64,000 nucleotides of DNA from an uncultured Bacteroides sp. Lineage in GTDB: Bacteria > Bacteroidota > Bacteroidia > Bacteroidales > UBA932. Below the pieces are notes generated by a model. It saw nothing but the letters and a program-made list of their open reading frames with translations, did no database searches and was not told where the DNA came from. Location: the NCBI GenBank assembly GCA_945874355.1, contig CAMCGB010000004.1, positions 1 to 64,000 of the forward strand. The letters run 5' to 3'. Made by a program: the position numbers and the translations under genes. Positions 41,069-50,796 of this stretch are shown here, in pieces (position 1 is the first letter of the stretch; each line of letters starts with the position of its first letter).

Positions 41069-42736
41069 ATGAGAACATACGCCAGAACTATTGTCAGCAT
41101 AGCCCTTGCCACTATGCTTCTTCCTGCGCTCAGGGCGCAAAATTCCGACAAAGCTGTATTCCCCGATCCTGAATACAAAGTAAAGGTTGACTGCTCGAAG
41201 GAGCCGATGCAGCAAGGCAGTTTCTCCCCCACCCCTGAGGGCCTTTCCCCCTACGAATGTCCCGAATGGTTCAAGGATGCAAAGTTCGGCATCTGGGCTC
41301 ACTGGGGGCCGCAGTGCCAGCCCGAAGACGGGGACTGGTACGCGAGGAACATGTACTTTGAGGGAGATAAGAAATATGCCTATCAGATAGATGTGATGGG
41401 CCACCCGAGCGAGTTCGGCTTCAAGGACTGGATCAACGAGTGGAAGGCGGACAAATGGGAGCCGGACAGCCTGCTGAGCCTTTATAAAGAGGCCGGTGCC
41501 AGGTATTTTATGGCCCTGGCGAACCACCACGACAATCTGGACCTGTACGACAGCCGCTATCAGGAGTGGAACTCCGTTAGAGTAGGCCCCGGAAAGGATA
41601 TTATAGCAGGATGGGAGAGCGCGTGCAGAAAGGCCGGGCTGAAGTTCGGAGTGAGTGTGCACGCTGCCCACGCCTGGAGCTGGTATGAGCCTTCGAGAGG
41701 CTCCGACAGCAAGGGCCCACTCAAGGGAGTGCCCTACGACGGAGTGCTCACAAAAGAAGACGGAGCTGGCACGTGGTGGGAAGGTCTTGACCCTCAGGAA
41801 CTTTACGAGCAGAGGCATCCGCTGAGCCAGGACAACAGGGCCTGGGATTGGGAGGAGGACAAGGTCGTAACTCCGGACCAGAGATACTGCGACAAACTCT
41901 ACAACCGCACAGTGCAGCTCATCAACGACTACAATCCTGACATCATTTACTTCGACGACACCTATCTGCCGCTGTGGCCATTCAGCGATACCGGGCTTAA
42001 GATAACTGCCCATTACTACAACAGCAGCGCCCTTCAGAACGGAGGGAAGCCTCAGGTAGTAGTGACGGGCAAAGTGCTGAATGACTGGCAGAAAGAGACC
42101 ATAGTCTGGGATGTTGAGAGAGGCGCCCCGGACGCTATCCAGAAGGGCCCCTGGCAGACCTGCACCTGCATCGGGAGCTGGCACTATGACAAGCATTATT
42201 ACTATGGAGAACGCTACAAGAGTGCCGACCAGGTGGTCAGGATGCTGGTAGATGTGGTTTCCAAGAATGGCAATCTGCTTCTGAGCGTACCGCTTAAGGG
42301 CGACGGCAGCCTCGACCCGACTGAGGTGAAGATAGTAAAGCAGATAGGAGCGTGGATGAAGATCAATTCCGAGAGTATATATGACACCAGGCCCTGGAAA
42401 ATTTACGGCGAGGGACCCGCTGTCGAAGCCGTCAATCCTCTGAATGCGCAGGGATTCAACGAAGGGAAGCTGAAGTGGACAGAAAAGGACCTGAGGTTTA
42501 CCTGCAAGGGAGAGAAGACTGTGTATCTGACTGTTATGGGAGATCCGACCGAAGACATTATCGTCCAGGCGCTCGGCTCAAAGAGCCCCCAGAACTCCCG
42601 CAAGATAAAGAGCATCAGCCTTCTGGGAAGTGAGCAGAAGCTAGAGTGGAGCCAGAGCGCTGAGAGCCTTACGATAGCCTGCCCCGGGAGCCTTCCCTGC
42701 AGCGGCGCAGTCGTCTTCAAAGTCACCCTCAAGTAG
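41069..42736 (+). CDS. GH29-family alpha-L-fucosidase, secreted
   Basis: 555 residues. The signal peptide (MRTYARTIVSIALATMLLPALRA) suggests periplasmic location. The GH29 barrel includes KFGIWAHWGPQCQPEDGDWY, YFMALANHHDNLDLY and IIYFDDTYLPLW, where the Asp after YF is in the place of the catalytic nucleophile, then NGNLLLSVPLKGDGSL. A C-terminal beta-sandwich follows. It releases fucose from glycans such as mucin or plant xyloglucan; the linkage is not known. The 27-base longer frame starts inside the -7 element and is rejected. Confidence 0.9.
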   Translation: MRTYARTIVSIALATMLLPALRAQNSDKAVFPDPEYKVKVDCSKEPMQQGSFSPTPEGLSPYECPEWFKDAKFGIWAHWGPQCQPEDGDWYARNMYFEGDKKYAYQIDVMGHPSEFGFKDWINEWKADKWEPDSLLSLYKEAGARYFMALANHHDNLDLYDSRYQEWNSVRVGPGKDIIAGWESACRKAGLKFGVSVHAAHAWSWYEPSRGSDSKGPLKGVPYDGVLTKEDGAGTWWEGLDPQELYEQRHPLSQDNRAWDWEEDKVVTPDQRYCDKLYNRTVQLINDYNPDIIYFDDTYLPLWPFSDTGLKITAHYYNSSALQNGGKPQVVVTGKVLNDWQKETIVWDVERGAPDAIQKGPWQTCTCIGSWHYDKHYYYGERYKSADQVVRMLVDVVSKNGNLLLSVPLKGDGSLDPTEVKIVKQIGAWMKINSESIYDTRPWKIYGEGPAVEAVNPLNAQGFNEGKLKWTEKDLRFTCKGEKTVYLTVMGDPTEDIIVQALGSKSPQNSRKIKSISLLGSEQKLEWSQSAESLTIACPGSLPCSGAVVFKVTLK

Positions 42737-42777
42737 CGCCCCGCCGCTTCAAGCTTTCACGCTGCCGCCTGGACGGG

Positions 42778-42809
42778 CTTGTTCGGGCGGAAGAAATTTG
42801 CGATATTTG
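42778..42809 (+). promoter_or_regulatory. Candidate promoter of the nicotinamidase gene
   Basis: CTTG (42778-42781) and GATATTTG (42802-42809) are 20 bases apart, each with one mismatch to the TTTG / TAnnTTTG consensus. A GGATTC-AGA-GAATCC hairpin (42814-42828) follows directly. Confidence 0.35.
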
Positions 42810-42868
42810 CCGAGGATTCAGAGAATCCGGAAAAGAATAAAAGTAAGATACTAAAACCGGCTTCTAAG

Positions 42869-43420
42869 ATGAAAGCAGACAAAATACTTGTAGTAGTCGA
42901 TGTCCAGAGGGACTTCTTCAGCCCTGAAGGGTCGCTATATGTAAAAGGAAGCGAAACGCTCCCTGCAAAAATCGCAGCAATAGCCCCAGACTATGACCTC
43001 GTGGTATTCACCCTGGACTGGCACCCCGCCACCCACTGCTCCTTTGCCGCCCAAGGCGGTCCCTGGCCCTCACACTGCGTCGCCTACACCCAGGGCGCAG
43101 GCCTTAGCGACGAATTCTGTGAAATACTATCTTCCAAAGGCGAAAGAGCCATACTCCACTTCAAAGGAAGCGAAGAGGGAAGAGAGCAGTACGGGGCCTT
43201 CGAAAGCTTGGATGACAGCCTGAGGGAAGCCTTCGAGTCCTGCACTGAAATCGACGTATGCGGAATAGCCGGAGACTACTGCGTAAAAGAAAGCACCCGG
43301 AACCTTCTGCACTACGTTCCTGCATCCAAAGTGAGCATACTCACCGGCTGCACCCGCAGCATCGACTCGGGCGAAAGCCTTGAAGCCTTCATACTTGAAA
43401 GCGGAATAGGCCGCAAATAG
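42869..43420 (+). CDS. pncA: Nicotinamidase (isochorismatase-type fold)
   Basis: 183 residues from the ATG at 42869. The active-site Asp is in VVDVQRDFFSPEGSL; the metal motif is FTLDWHPATHCSF, specific to PncA; the catalytic Lys is probably in ILHFKGSE; and the nucleophile Cys is in CGIAGDYCVKESTRN. It turns nicotinamide into nicotinate for NAD salvage. The in-frame extension to 42779 overlaps a promoter-like region and has low similarity to the family. It converges on the PIG-L gene with 4 bases between stops. Confidence 0.9.
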   Translation: MKADKILVVVDVQRDFFSPEGSLYVKGSETLPAKIAAIAPDYDLVVFTLDWHPATHCSFAAQGGPWPSHCVAYTQGAGLSDEFCEILSSKGERAILHFKGSEEGREQYGAFESLDDSLREAFESCTEIDVCGIAGDYCVKESTRNLLHYVPASKVSILTGCTRSIDSGESLEAFILESGIGRK

Positions 43421-43424
43421 AGCG

Positions 43425-44591
43425 TCAGAAAAGCCGCACAAACAGCTCAATAGCCTGATACTCAGCCATACCTAGCTCGTCGTACAGACGGGCTGTATTC
43501 TGCGTTCTCTCCTCAGCCCTCTGCCAGAACTCCCTGTTGTCATCGCCCGGGAACGGAACTATATCCTTCTGCGAACGGTGACGGTATATGGCGTGGCGCT
43601 TCTTTAACATCTCATCGGGACTCAGCGGCACCGCCATATCAACCTTCGCGATATCCCAATCCAGCCAAGCTCCCCGATACAGCCAGACGTGGCACTCCTT
43701 CATCCAATCTTCTCCGTCAAGGCAGTTTATGGCATCCAACGCAGCCTCGGTGCAGATGCGGTGCGTCCCGTGCGGGTCGGCAAGGTCACCGGCAAGATAT
43801 ATCTGATGGGGCTTGATTTCCTCCAGAAGAGAGATTATAATATCGGTATCCTTACGGGTACGCTCCCCTTTCTTGATGCCGCCTGTCTCGTAGAAAGGCA
43901 GATTCAGGAAATGGACATGACTCTGCGGAAGGCCGAACGAACGCGTAGCCGCGCGGGCCTCGGAACGCCTGATGGCAGCCTTCAGGTCAAGCAGCTCCCG
44001 AGGCTCACTCTCCCCCGGCTTCTTGCTGTCTATCAGAGCTTTAATCTCATCATACCTGTCAGCAAAGCCCATCTCGCGGGCAGCCTCCAGATGCTCCAGA
44101 ACCACATCATCGTGCACGGCCACATCACCCGAAGTCTGATAAGCCACGTGGACATCGTGCCCCTGCTGCACCAGACGGATGAAAGTCCCTCCCATCGAAA
44201 TCACATCGTCGTCAGGATGGGGAGAAAAGATGACCACCCGCTTCGGATAGGGCGCCGAACTTACCGGACGGGTACTGTCGTCCGCGCCCTTCTTCCCTCC
44301 CGGCCAGCCCGTGATGGTGTGCTGGAGGTCATTGAAAACATCTATATTGATCTGGTCATAAGGGCCTTTCTGAGCTACCAAATCGCCGAGCGAATTGTCG
44401 GCATAATCCTTATATGTGAGCTTCAGGATAGGCTTACCCACTCTGCCGCACAGCCACACTACTGCCTTGCGTATGAGTTTGGGCGTCCATTCGCAGTCTC
44501 CCTCAAGCCAGGGAGCCTGGTCGGCAGAGTCATCCAACAATCCTTCAGGAATCTCTTTATGGTTTTGCAAAAGAAGAGCGAAAGGGTTCAT
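43425..44591 (-). CDS. PIG-L family deacetylase, C-terminal half of a NagB-type fusion
   Basis: 388 residues. From about residue 120 there is a LmbE/PIG-L fold with the zinc motif FSPHPDDDVISMGG and later DLADPHGTHRIC. The first 100 residues (LEGDCEWTPKLIRKAVVWLC ... DVFNDLQHTITGWPGG) match, from memory, the linker that in Bacteroides proteins joins an N-terminal glucosamine-6-phosphate deaminase (NagB) domain to this deacetylase. Here that deaminase domain is absent. An in-frame stop lies 3 codons before the ATG and a good promoter precedes it, so the short form is real. Likely acts on N-acetylated or other acylated amino sugars. Confidence 0.85.
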   Translation of the reverse strand: MNPFALLLQNHKEIPEGLLDDSADQAPWLEGDCEWTPKLIRKAVVWLCGRVGKPILKLTYKDYADNSLGDLVAQKGPYDQINIDVFNDLQHTITGWPGGKKGADDSTRPVSSAPYPKRVVIFSPHPDDDVISMGGTFIRLVQQGHDVHVAYQTSGDVAVHDDVVLEHLEAAREMGFADRYDEIKALIDSKKPGESEPRELLDLKAAIRRSEARAATRSFGLPQSHVHFLNLPFYETGGIKKGERTRKDTDIIISLLEEIKPHQIYLAGDLADPHGTHRICTEAALDAINCLDGEDWMKECHVWLYRGAWLDWDIAKVDMAVPLSPDEMLKKRHAIYRHRSQKDIVPFPGDDNREFWQRAEERTQNTARLYDELGMAEYQAIELFVRLF

Positions 44592-44611
44592 GGTTCTTTA
44601 ATTTTAGCTTA

Positions 44612-44619
44612 CAAATATA
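44612..44619 (-). promoter_or_regulatory. Promoter -7 element for the PIG-L deacetylase gene
   Basis: TATATTTG on the minus strand, 20 bases before the ATG. Confidence 0.6.
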
Positions 44620-44653
44620 ATTCAAGTTCCGCATTTGTTATACCTGCAGACAC

Positions 44654-44683
44654 CAAAAAAGGGGGCTGTTTCAGGCAGCCCCC
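44654..44683 (-). terminator. Intrinsic terminator after dnaK
   Basis: On the minus strand GGGGGCTG-(7)-CAGCCCCC, an 8-bp GC-rich stem, followed by six T. Confidence 0.9.
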
Positions 44684-44706
44684 TCATTATGCATTTTCAA
44701 ATAAGA

Positions 44707-46611
44707 CTAATTTGCTCCGTAGTCAGGGCCGGGTCCCTGAGGACCACCCTGCGAGCCATCCTGAGGGCCTTGAGGTCCCTGGGGTCCCTGAGGGCCCTGG
44801 GCGCCGGCCTGTGCGGCCTTTGCCATATCCTCGCTGGCGGCGTGCCAAGCAGCCTCAAGCTCAGAGTTGCAGCGGTCAATCTCCGCGATGTTCTTTTCGT
44901 CCACAGCCTTCTTGAGTCCCTCGCAGGCAGCCTCGATGGCGCTCTTCTTTTCTGCAGGAATCTTGTCACCGTACTCCTTGAGGTTCTTCTGGGTCTGGAA
45001 GACCATAGCATCTGCGTTGTTGATCTTGTCGATCCTCTCCTTCTCAGCCTTGTCGGCCTCCTCATTGGCCTTGGCCTCATCACGCATCCTCTGGATCTCG
45101 GCCTCGCTCAGTCCGCTTGAAGCCTCGATTCTGATGTGCTGCTCCTTGCCGGTGGACTTGTCCTTGGCGGATACGCTCAGGATACCGTTGGTATCGATGT
45201 CGAAAGACACTTCAATCTGAGGCACTCCGCGGGGTGCAGGTGCGATGCCGTCGAGATGGAACACACCGATCTGCTTGTTGTCCTTGGCCATTGCCCTCTC
45301 TCCCTGGAGAACCTTGATCTCTACGGAAGGCTGGTTGTCGGCTGCAGTTGAGAATACCTGGTCCTTATGTACAGGGATGGTGGTATTGGCATCGATGAGC
45401 TTGGTCATCACTCCGCCGAGGGTCTCGATACCGAGTGAAAGGGGAGTTACGTCCAGAAGGAGCACATCCTTCACGTCGCCTGCAAGCACACCACCCTGGA
45501 TAGCTGCGCCGATGGCCACAACCTCATCGGGGTTGACTGACTTGTTGGGCTCTTTGCCGAAGAAGTTCTTTACGAGCTCCTGAACCTTGGGGATACGGGT
45601 GGATCCGCCGACGAGCAGGACTTCGTCAATGTCTGAAGGGCTCAGATGAGCGTCCTGAAGGGCCTTGCGGCAAGGCTCGATGCTCCTCTGGAAGAGGTCG
45701 TCGCACATAGCCTCGAACTTGGCCCTGGTAAGGGTCTTGACGAGGTGCTTGGGCATACCGTCGACAGCGGTGATGTAAGGCAGGTTGATCTCTGCGCTGG
45801 CGGCGCTGGAAAGCTCAATCTTGGCCTTCTCGGCTGCCTCCTTGAGTCTCTGCAGGGCCATAGGGTCCTTCTTGAGGTCAAGGCCTCCGTTGTCGGTGGC
45901 GAACTCCCTTGCGAGCCACTCGATGATCACGTGGTCGAAGTCGTCTCCTCCGAGGTGGGTGTCTCCGTTGGTTGACTTCACTTCGAACACACCGTCACCC
46001 AGTTCGAGGATGGAGATATCGAAGGTACCGCCGCCAAGGTCGTATACAGCAACCTTCATATTCTTGTTCTTCTTGTCCAGACCGTAGGCCAAAGCGGCTG
46101 CGGTAGGCTCGTTGATGATTCTCTTCACCTCAAGACCTGCAATCTTGCCGGCCTCTTTGGTAGCCTGCCTCTGGGAGTCTGAGAAGTATGCAGGCACGGT
46201 GATGACAGCCTCAGTAACCTCCTGGCGCAGATAGTCCTCTGCGGTCTTTTTCATCTTCTGGAGGATGACAGCTGAAATCTCCTGGGGAGAGTACTGGCGG
46301 CCTTCGATTTCCACTCTGGGAGTGTTGTTCTCGCCGCGCACTACATTATAAGGAACCCTTGAGATCTCCCTTGAGACCTGATCGTAGGTCTCGCCCATAA
46401 ACCTTTTGATGGAGAAGACGGTATTGTTGGGGTTGGTGATAGCCTGACGTTTTGCGGGAGCGCCGACTTTGCGCTCGCCTTTTACAAAACCTACGACTGA
46501 AGGGGTGGTACGCGCACCTTCGTCATTGATGATTACGGTAGGCTGGTTGCCTTCCATTACGGCCACACAAGAGTTTGTGGTACCAAGGTCGATTCCGATA
46601 ATTTTTCCCAT
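44707..46611 (-). CDS. dnaK: Chaperone DnaK (Hsp70)
   Basis: 634 residues. The ATPase domain has [44 protein letters not shown] and [13 protein letters not shown]; the linker is [13 protein letters not shown]; then come the substrate-binding beta domain and helical lid. The C-terminus is unusual: five consecutive Gly-x-Gln triplets (one GAQ, four GPQ; 44761-44805) and further Gly/Pro/Gln residues before the end. It binds unfolded proteins with ATP. Neither dnaJ nor grpE is adjacent. Its leader may contain a strong hairpin. Confidence 0.97.
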   Translation of the reverse strand: MGKIIGIDLGTTNSCVAVMEGNQPTVIINDEGARTTPSVVGFVKGERKVGAPAKRQAITNPNNTVFSIKRFMGETYDQVSREISRVPYNVVRGENNTPRVEIEGRQYSPQEISAVILQKMKKTAEDYLRQEVTEAVITVPAYFSDSQRQATKEAGKIAGLEVKRIINEPTAAALAYGLDKKNKNMKVAVYDLGGGTFDISILELGDGVFEVKSTNGDTHLGGDDFDHVIIEWLAREFATDNGGLDLKKDPMALQRLKEAAEKAKIELSSAASAEINLPYITAVDGMPKHLVKTLTRAKFEAMCDDLFQRSIEPCRKALQDAHLSPSDIDEVLLVGGSTRIPKVQELVKNFFGKEPNKSVNPDEVVAIGAAIQGGVLAGDVKDVLLLDVTPLSLGIETLGGVMTKLIDANTTIPVHKDQVFSTAADNQPSVEIKVLQGERAMAKDNKQIGVFHLDGIAPAPRGVPQIEVSFDIDTNGILSVSAKDKSTGKEQHIRIEASSGLSEAEIQRMRDEAKANEEADKAEKERIDKINNADAMVFQTQKNLKEYGDKIPAEKKSAIEAACEGLKKAVDEKNIAEIDRCNSELEAAWHAASEDMAKAAQAGAQGPQGPQGPQGPQDGSQGGPQGPGPDYGAN

Positions 46612-46638
46612 AATATTGTTTTATTTTCAATTACACTT

Positions 46639-46668
46639 AAGGCGCCCTCCCGCTCGGGAAGACGCCTT
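46639..46668 (-). promoter_or_regulatory. Strong hairpin in the dnaK leader
   Basis: A 13-bp stem with a 4-base loop (arms 46639-46652 and 46655-46668, including two G-U pairs as read on the minus strand). No T run follows, so it is a weak candidate for a GH43 terminator. It would lie at the 5' end of the dnaK mRNA if the promoter below is right, 27 bases before the ATG. Confidence 0.55.
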
Positions 46669-46677
46669 AGGTATCAT

Positions 46678-46710
46678 CAAAAGTTTTGCCAATACTATTT
46701 TTCTGACAAA
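46678..46710 (-). promoter_or_regulatory. Candidate promoter of dnaK
   Basis: Minus strand: -33 TTTG (46707-46710) and -7 AACTTTTG (46678-46685, one mismatch), 21 bases apart. It overlaps the end of the GH43 gene. Confidence 0.4.
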
Positions 46711-47753
46711 TTGTCATAAGGGATGCTGTCAGCCCACAGGACCTTCAGACTGTCACCTGACAGGTCAACCGGTGCTATGATAGGCCGGCGCGCAGGTCTC
46801 TGGGCCGACCTGTCCTCCCAGTGCATGCACAGGTAGTCCTTGCCGTCAAAAGAGCGGAAAAGCATTCCGTGGCCTCCGTTGCGGCTGAAAAGGGGTTCAT
46901 CAAGCTGCTCCCAGGGCCCACATAGGCGTCCCGAAACAGAATATGCGGCAGTAAGGCAGTACTCCCCTCCTCCCCAGGTGGACCATATCATTCCGAGCCT
47001 TCCACTCCCTGTCCTGAAAAAGTATGCTCCGTCTGTCACATAGGAGCGGTAGGGAGTGCCGGACTCAGAGGTCTTGCGCTCTCCTGCCCAAGCGGCGTCA
47101 GAAGCCTTGAAAAGGGTGAAAGGAGAGCCTGCGGCAGCGCTCAAATCGTCAGTCAGCCTGACAGCTTCCATAGTGCCGTCTATAACCTGGAGCCACTCAT
47201 GGCAGAACACCATATAGGGCACTCCGTCCTCTATGAAAAGGGTGCCGTCGAGACTCGCCCACTCCCAGGGGGTCTGGGGTTTTCCGCCGCTGAAGTCCTC
47301 GAAGGGGCCGGAAGGAGAGTCGGAGACATAGATCTGTGTGGCACGGTGCGGCACAGGACCGGTCAGAGGATTGTCCTCCAGCAGGTCGGAAGTATGCGAA
47401 GTGGTAAAAAGATAGTATTTGCCTTTGTAGGGGTGCACTTCGGCAGCCCAACTGGCGGCCCTGGGAGAAGCCCAGTGGGTGGGAGCGAACTCCATCACCA
47501 CGAAGGGACGGCTCCAGTGCTCCAGGTCTTTGCTCTTCCGGGAGAAGACCTTTCCGCCTCCTCCGGTCGAATACATATAATATACCCCTTCCTCTTCAAC
47601 GGGCAGGATGAAAGGGTCGCTCGCAACTATCTGCGACAGGTGCACAGGGTAATCTTCGTCGCCCCGGGCTCCTCTTTCCACAGGGCTCTGAGCGAACAAC
47701 GCTCCAACCGCAAGTCCTGCGGCCAGAGCGAAAGTAATGGTTCTTTTGGTCAT
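46695..47753 (-). CDS. GH43-like five-bladed beta-propeller glycosidase, secreted
   Basis: 352 residues from the ATG at 47753. A signal peptide (MTKRTITFALAAGLAVGALFA) exports it. The propeller includes VASDPFILPVEEEGVYYMY (Asp as general base), WAAEVHPYKGKYYLFTT (an acidic residue in the expected place), and EWASLDGTLFIEDGVPYMVF. These match GH43 or a related DUF377-type family; the target is likely an arabinan, xylan or galactan side chain. It starts 17 bases after the end of guaA, same strand, so may be read through from the purine operon. Confidence 0.82.
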   Translation of the reverse strand: MTKRTITFALAAGLAVGALFAQSPVERGARGDEDYPVHLSQIVASDPFILPVEEEGVYYMYSTGGGGKVFSRKSKDLEHWSRPFVVMEFAPTHWASPRAASWAAEVHPYKGKYYLFTTSHTSDLLEDNPLTGPVPHRATQIYVSDSPSGPFEDFSGGKPQTPWEWASLDGTLFIEDGVPYMVFCHEWLQVIDGTMEAVRLTDDLSAAAGSPFTLFKASDAAWAGERKTSESGTPYRSYVTDGAYFFRTGSGRLGMIWSTWGGGEYCLTAAYSVSGRLCGPWEQLDEPLFSRNGGHGMLFRSFDGKDYLCMHWEDRSAQRPARRPIIAPVDLSGDSLKVLWADSIPYDNLSEK

Positions 47754-47770
47754 CGGTATTGTGTCTTGGC

Positions 47771-49297
47771 TTATTCCCATTCGATGGTTGCAGGCGGTTT
47801 GGAAGAGATGTCATAGACTACTCTGTTGATACCGCGCACCTTGCGTATGATTTCGTTCGATACCTCCGCAAGGAACTCATAGGGCAGATGGACCCAGTCG
47901 GCTGTCATACCGTCAACTGAAGTCACCGCCCTCAGGGCAACCGTGTTCTCATAGGTACGCTCGTCTCCCATCACACCTACACTCTGCACCGGAAGGAGCA
48001 CAGCGCCGGCCTGCCAAACCTGGTCATAGAGATTCCACTCGCGCAGCTTGCCTATGAATATGGCATCGGCTTCCTTGAGGATGGCGGCCTTCTGGGCTGT
48101 CACTTCGCCAAGGATCCTGATTCCGAGTCCGGGGCCCGGGAAAGGATGGCGCCCCAGGATATTGGGATCGAGGCCCAAAGCCTTGCCGACTCTTCTGACC
48201 TCATCCTTGAAAAGCAGGCGGAGAGGCTCAACAACCTTGAGATGCATATCCTTCGGGAGGCCTCCCACGTTGTGGTGGCTCTTGATGGTAGCCGACGGCC
48301 CCTTAACCGAGCAGGACTCGATCACATCGGGATAAATCGTACCCTGGGCGAGCCAGCGGGCGTCCTTGATGGTCTTGGCTACAGCGTTGAACTCCTCAAC
48401 GAAGTCGCGGCCTATGATTTTTCTCTTCTGCTCGGGGTCAGTCACTCCGGCAAGGTCAGAAAGGAACCTGTCTGCAGCCTTTACTCCGGTCACATTCAGG
48501 CCCATACCCTCATAGGAGCGGAGCACGTCCTCGAATTCGTTCTTTCTAAGCAGTCCGGAGTCCACAAAAATACAGTGCAGATTCTTTCCTATGGCACGAT
48601 GGAGCAGCAGGGCTGCAACGCTCGAATCCACGCCTCCGCTCAGGCCGAGGATGACCTGGTCGTCAGCGAGCTGCTCGCGGAGCGAAGCCACGGTGGTCTC
48701 GACGAAGTTCTCGGCAGTCCAGTCGCCCTTGCAGCCGCAGATTCCGATTACGAAATTGCGGATCAGCTCGCTTCCCTTCTCGCTGTGATGGACTTCGGGA
48801 TGGAACTGTATGCCCCAGGTCTGCTCTCCTTCGATTCTGAAGGCGGCATTCTCCACGCTCTCGGTAGAGCCTATGATGCGGGCGGAAGCGGGCAGGCGGA
48901 CTATGGTGTCGCCGTGGGACATCCACACGGTGGACTGCTCAGGCAGGCCTTTCATAAGCGGGTCGGAGGCATCCTTGATGCTCAGACGGGCCCTTCCGTA
49001 CTCGCGGGAAGGGGCCGGGGCAACCTCACCGCCGCCGCTGACAGACAGCCACTGGGCTCCATAACATATACCCAGCAGGGGAAGCACTCCCCTGATGCCG
49101 CTCAAATCGGGTTGGGGAGCATCGGCATCCCTTACGGAAGCGGGACTTCCGGAGAGTATGACTCCGAGAGTGTCGGAATCGATGGAGGGCACTTTGTTGA
49201 AGGGGTGAATCTCGCAGTACACGCCTATCTCCCTGACGCGACGCGCTATGAGCTGGGTGTACTGGGATCCGAAATCAAGTATAAGTATCTTATTCAC
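47771..49297 (-). CDS. guaA: GMP synthase (glutamine-hydrolysing)
   Basis: 508 residues with a GTG start at 49297 ([21 protein letters not shown]). The class I glutamine amidotransferase domain has the nucleophile Cys in [11 protein letters not shown] and the His/Glu pair in [11 protein letters not shown]. The ATP-pyrophosphatase domain has [14 protein letters not shown]; the C-terminal dimerisation domain ends [24 protein letters not shown] (with a split near the middle). Converts XMP to GMP. The start lies inside the last codons of guaB (8-base overlap). Confidence 0.97.
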   Translation of the reverse strand: MNKILILDFGSQYTQLIARRVREIGVYCEIHPFNKVPSIDSDTLGVILSGSPASVRDADAPQPDLSGIRGVLPLLGICYGAQWLSVSGGGEVAPAPSREYGRARLSIKDASDPLMKGLPEQSTVWMSHGDTIVRLPASARIIGSTESVENAAFRIEGEQTWGIQFHPEVHHSEKGSELIRNFVIGICGCKGDWTAENFVETTVASLREQLADDQVILGLSGGVDSSVAALLLHRAIGKNLHCIFVDSGLLRKNEFEDVLRSYEGMGLNVTGVKAADRFLSDLAGVTDPEQKRKIIGRDFVEEFNAVAKTIKDARWLAQGTIYPDVIESCSVKGPSATIKSHHNVGGLPKDMHLKVVEPLRLLFKDEVRRVGKALGLDPNILGRHPFPGPGLGIRILGEVTAQKAAILKEADAIFIGKLREWNLYDQVWQAGAVLLPVQSVGVMGDERTYENTVALRAVTSVDGMTADWVHLPYEFLAEVSNEIIRKVRGINRVVYDISSKPPATIEWE

Positions 49298-50768
49298 CTC
49301 TGGTATAGTTGGGGGTTTCTTTAGTAATGGTTACATCGTGGGGATGGCTTTCAGCCATTCCGCTGGCGGTCACGCGCACAAATTTGGCTCCCTTGAGGGT
49401 CTCGAGGTCTCTGGCTCCGCAATATCCCATACCTGAGCGCAGACCTCCCACAAGCTGGTAAACGGTCTCGGAAAGAGTTCCCTTGTAGGGCACGCGTCCC
49501 ACTATTCCCTCGGGCACAAGCTTGTTCAGATCCTGCTTGTCGTCCTGGAAGTAGCGGTCCTTCGAACCTGCGGCCATAGCGTCGATAGAACCCATTCCCC
49601 TGTATGACTTGAACTTGCGACCGTTGTAGATGATGGTCTCTCCGGGTGACTCCTCGGTGCCGGCGAACATCGAACCGCACATCACGCAGTCGCCTCCGGC
49701 GGCAAGAGCCTTTACGATATCTCCCGAGTAGCGCAGGCCTCCGTCGGCTATCAGAGTGGCTCCGCTGCCCTTGATGGCCTGGTATGCGTTGAATATGGCG
49801 GTGAGCTGAGGCACTCCCACACCTGCCACGATACGGGTGGTGCAGATGCTTCCGGGACCAATTCCCACCTTCACTCCGTCAGCTCCGGCATCGACAAGCG
49901 CACGGGCGGCTTCGGTGGTGGCGACATTTCCGACAACTACGTCCAGCGAGCTGAAAGTCTTTTTGATCTTCCTGAGCAGTTCAAGTACGCCGCGGCTATG
50001 GCCGTGGGCACAATCCAGCACGACTGCATCCACGCTCTCGGCGTTAAGGGCCGCAACCCTGTCCAGGGCGTCGGGAGTGATACCCACTCCGGCAGCTACC
50101 CTGAGCCTGCCCTTGGCATCCTTGCAGGCCATAGGATGAAGCCTTTCCTTAATGAGGTCCTTGTAGGTGATAAGTCCGACAATCTTTCCTTCCCTGTCCA
50201 CAACGGGGAGCTTCTCGACCTTGTACTGCTGGAGCACGGTCTTCACCTTTTCGCGGTCGGTATCGCTGTCCAGGATGGTCACCAGATTCTCGCTGGTCAT
50301 AGCATCTTTGATGAGCACTGTCATATCCTCCTGGAAGCGGACGTCACGGTTGGTCACGATGCCCACCAGACGGCCTTCCGTGTCTGTGACGGGAATACCT
50401 CCGATATGGTTGTCGTGCATAAGGGCGAGAGCATCGCCGACTGTCTGGTCCTGATTGATAGTCACAGGGTCGCTGATCATTCCGTTCTCGCTGCGCTTTA
50501 CCTTGCGCACCTCGGCGGCCTGGGCGGCTATGCTCATATTCTTGTGGATTACTCCTATTCCTCCCTCCCTTGCGAGGGCGATGGCCATAGGAGCCTCAGT
50601 GACTGTATCCATTGCGGCGGACACAATGGGGATATTCAGAGTGATGTTGCGCGAGAAGCGGCTCGCGAGGCTGACTTCCCTCGGAAGAACTTCCGAATAT
50701 GCGGGAATCAGAAGGACATCATCGAAAGTGAGGCCTTCAAATGCAATTTTTTCATCTACAAATGACAT
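49290..50768 (-). CDS. guaB: Inosine-5'-monophosphate dehydrogenase
   Basis: 492 residues. A TIM barrel is interrupted by two CBS domains (residues 95-205, for example [20 protein letters not shown]). The catalytic loop is [20 protein letters not shown] with the active Cys, then [15 protein letters not shown] and the flap region [10 protein letters not shown]. Oxidises IMP to XMP, first step toward GMP. Its own promoter lies upstream, so guaBA may be controlled separately from the longer purine transcript. Confidence 0.97.
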   Translation of the reverse strand: MSFVDEKIAFEGLTFDDVLLIPAYSEVLPREVSLASRFSRNITLNIPIVSAAMDTVTEAPMAIALAREGGIGVIHKNMSIAAQAAEVRKVKRSENGMISDPVTINQDQTVGDALALMHDNHIGGIPVTDTEGRLVGIVTNRDVRFQEDMTVLIKDAMTSENLVTILDSDTDREKVKTVLQQYKVEKLPVVDREGKIVGLITYKDLIKERLHPMACKDAKGRLRVAAGVGITPDALDRVAALNAESVDAVVLDCAHGHSRGVLELLRKIKKTFSSLDVVVGNVATTEAARALVDAGADGVKVGIGPGSICTTRIVAGVGVPQLTAIFNAYQAIKGSGATLIADGGLRYSGDIVKALAAGGDCVMCGSMFAGTEESPGETIIYNGRKFKSYRGMGSIDAMAAGSKDRYFQDDKQDLNKLVPEGIVGRVPYKGTLSETVYQLVGGLRSGMGYCGARDLETLKGAKFVRVTASGMAESHPHDVTITKETPNYTRGE

Positions 50769-50787
50769 ATCGACAGGATTTATTTTA

Positions 50788-50795
50788 CAAAGTTA
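50788..50795 (-). promoter_or_regulatory. Internal promoter -7 element for guaB-guaA
   Basis: TAACTTTG on the minus strand in the 28-base gap between the transporter gene and guaB, 19 bases before the guaB ATG. Confidence 0.55.
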
Positions 50796-50796
50796 A

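Noticed and set aside
44592..44706. Possible missing N-terminal NagB domain upstream of the PIG-L gene
   Set aside because: Only 115 bases remain before dnaK, holding a promoter, the dnaK terminator and an in-frame stop; no remnant is visible.
43689..44915. A 408-codon open frame on the plus strand
   Set aside because: Runs opposite the PIG-L gene and into the dnaK end, across both the promoter and terminator; no domain seen.
46639..46668. Terminator of the GH43 gene
   Set aside because: The stem is strong but lacks a T run on the minus strand, so it is listed as a leader hairpin instead, with termination left open.
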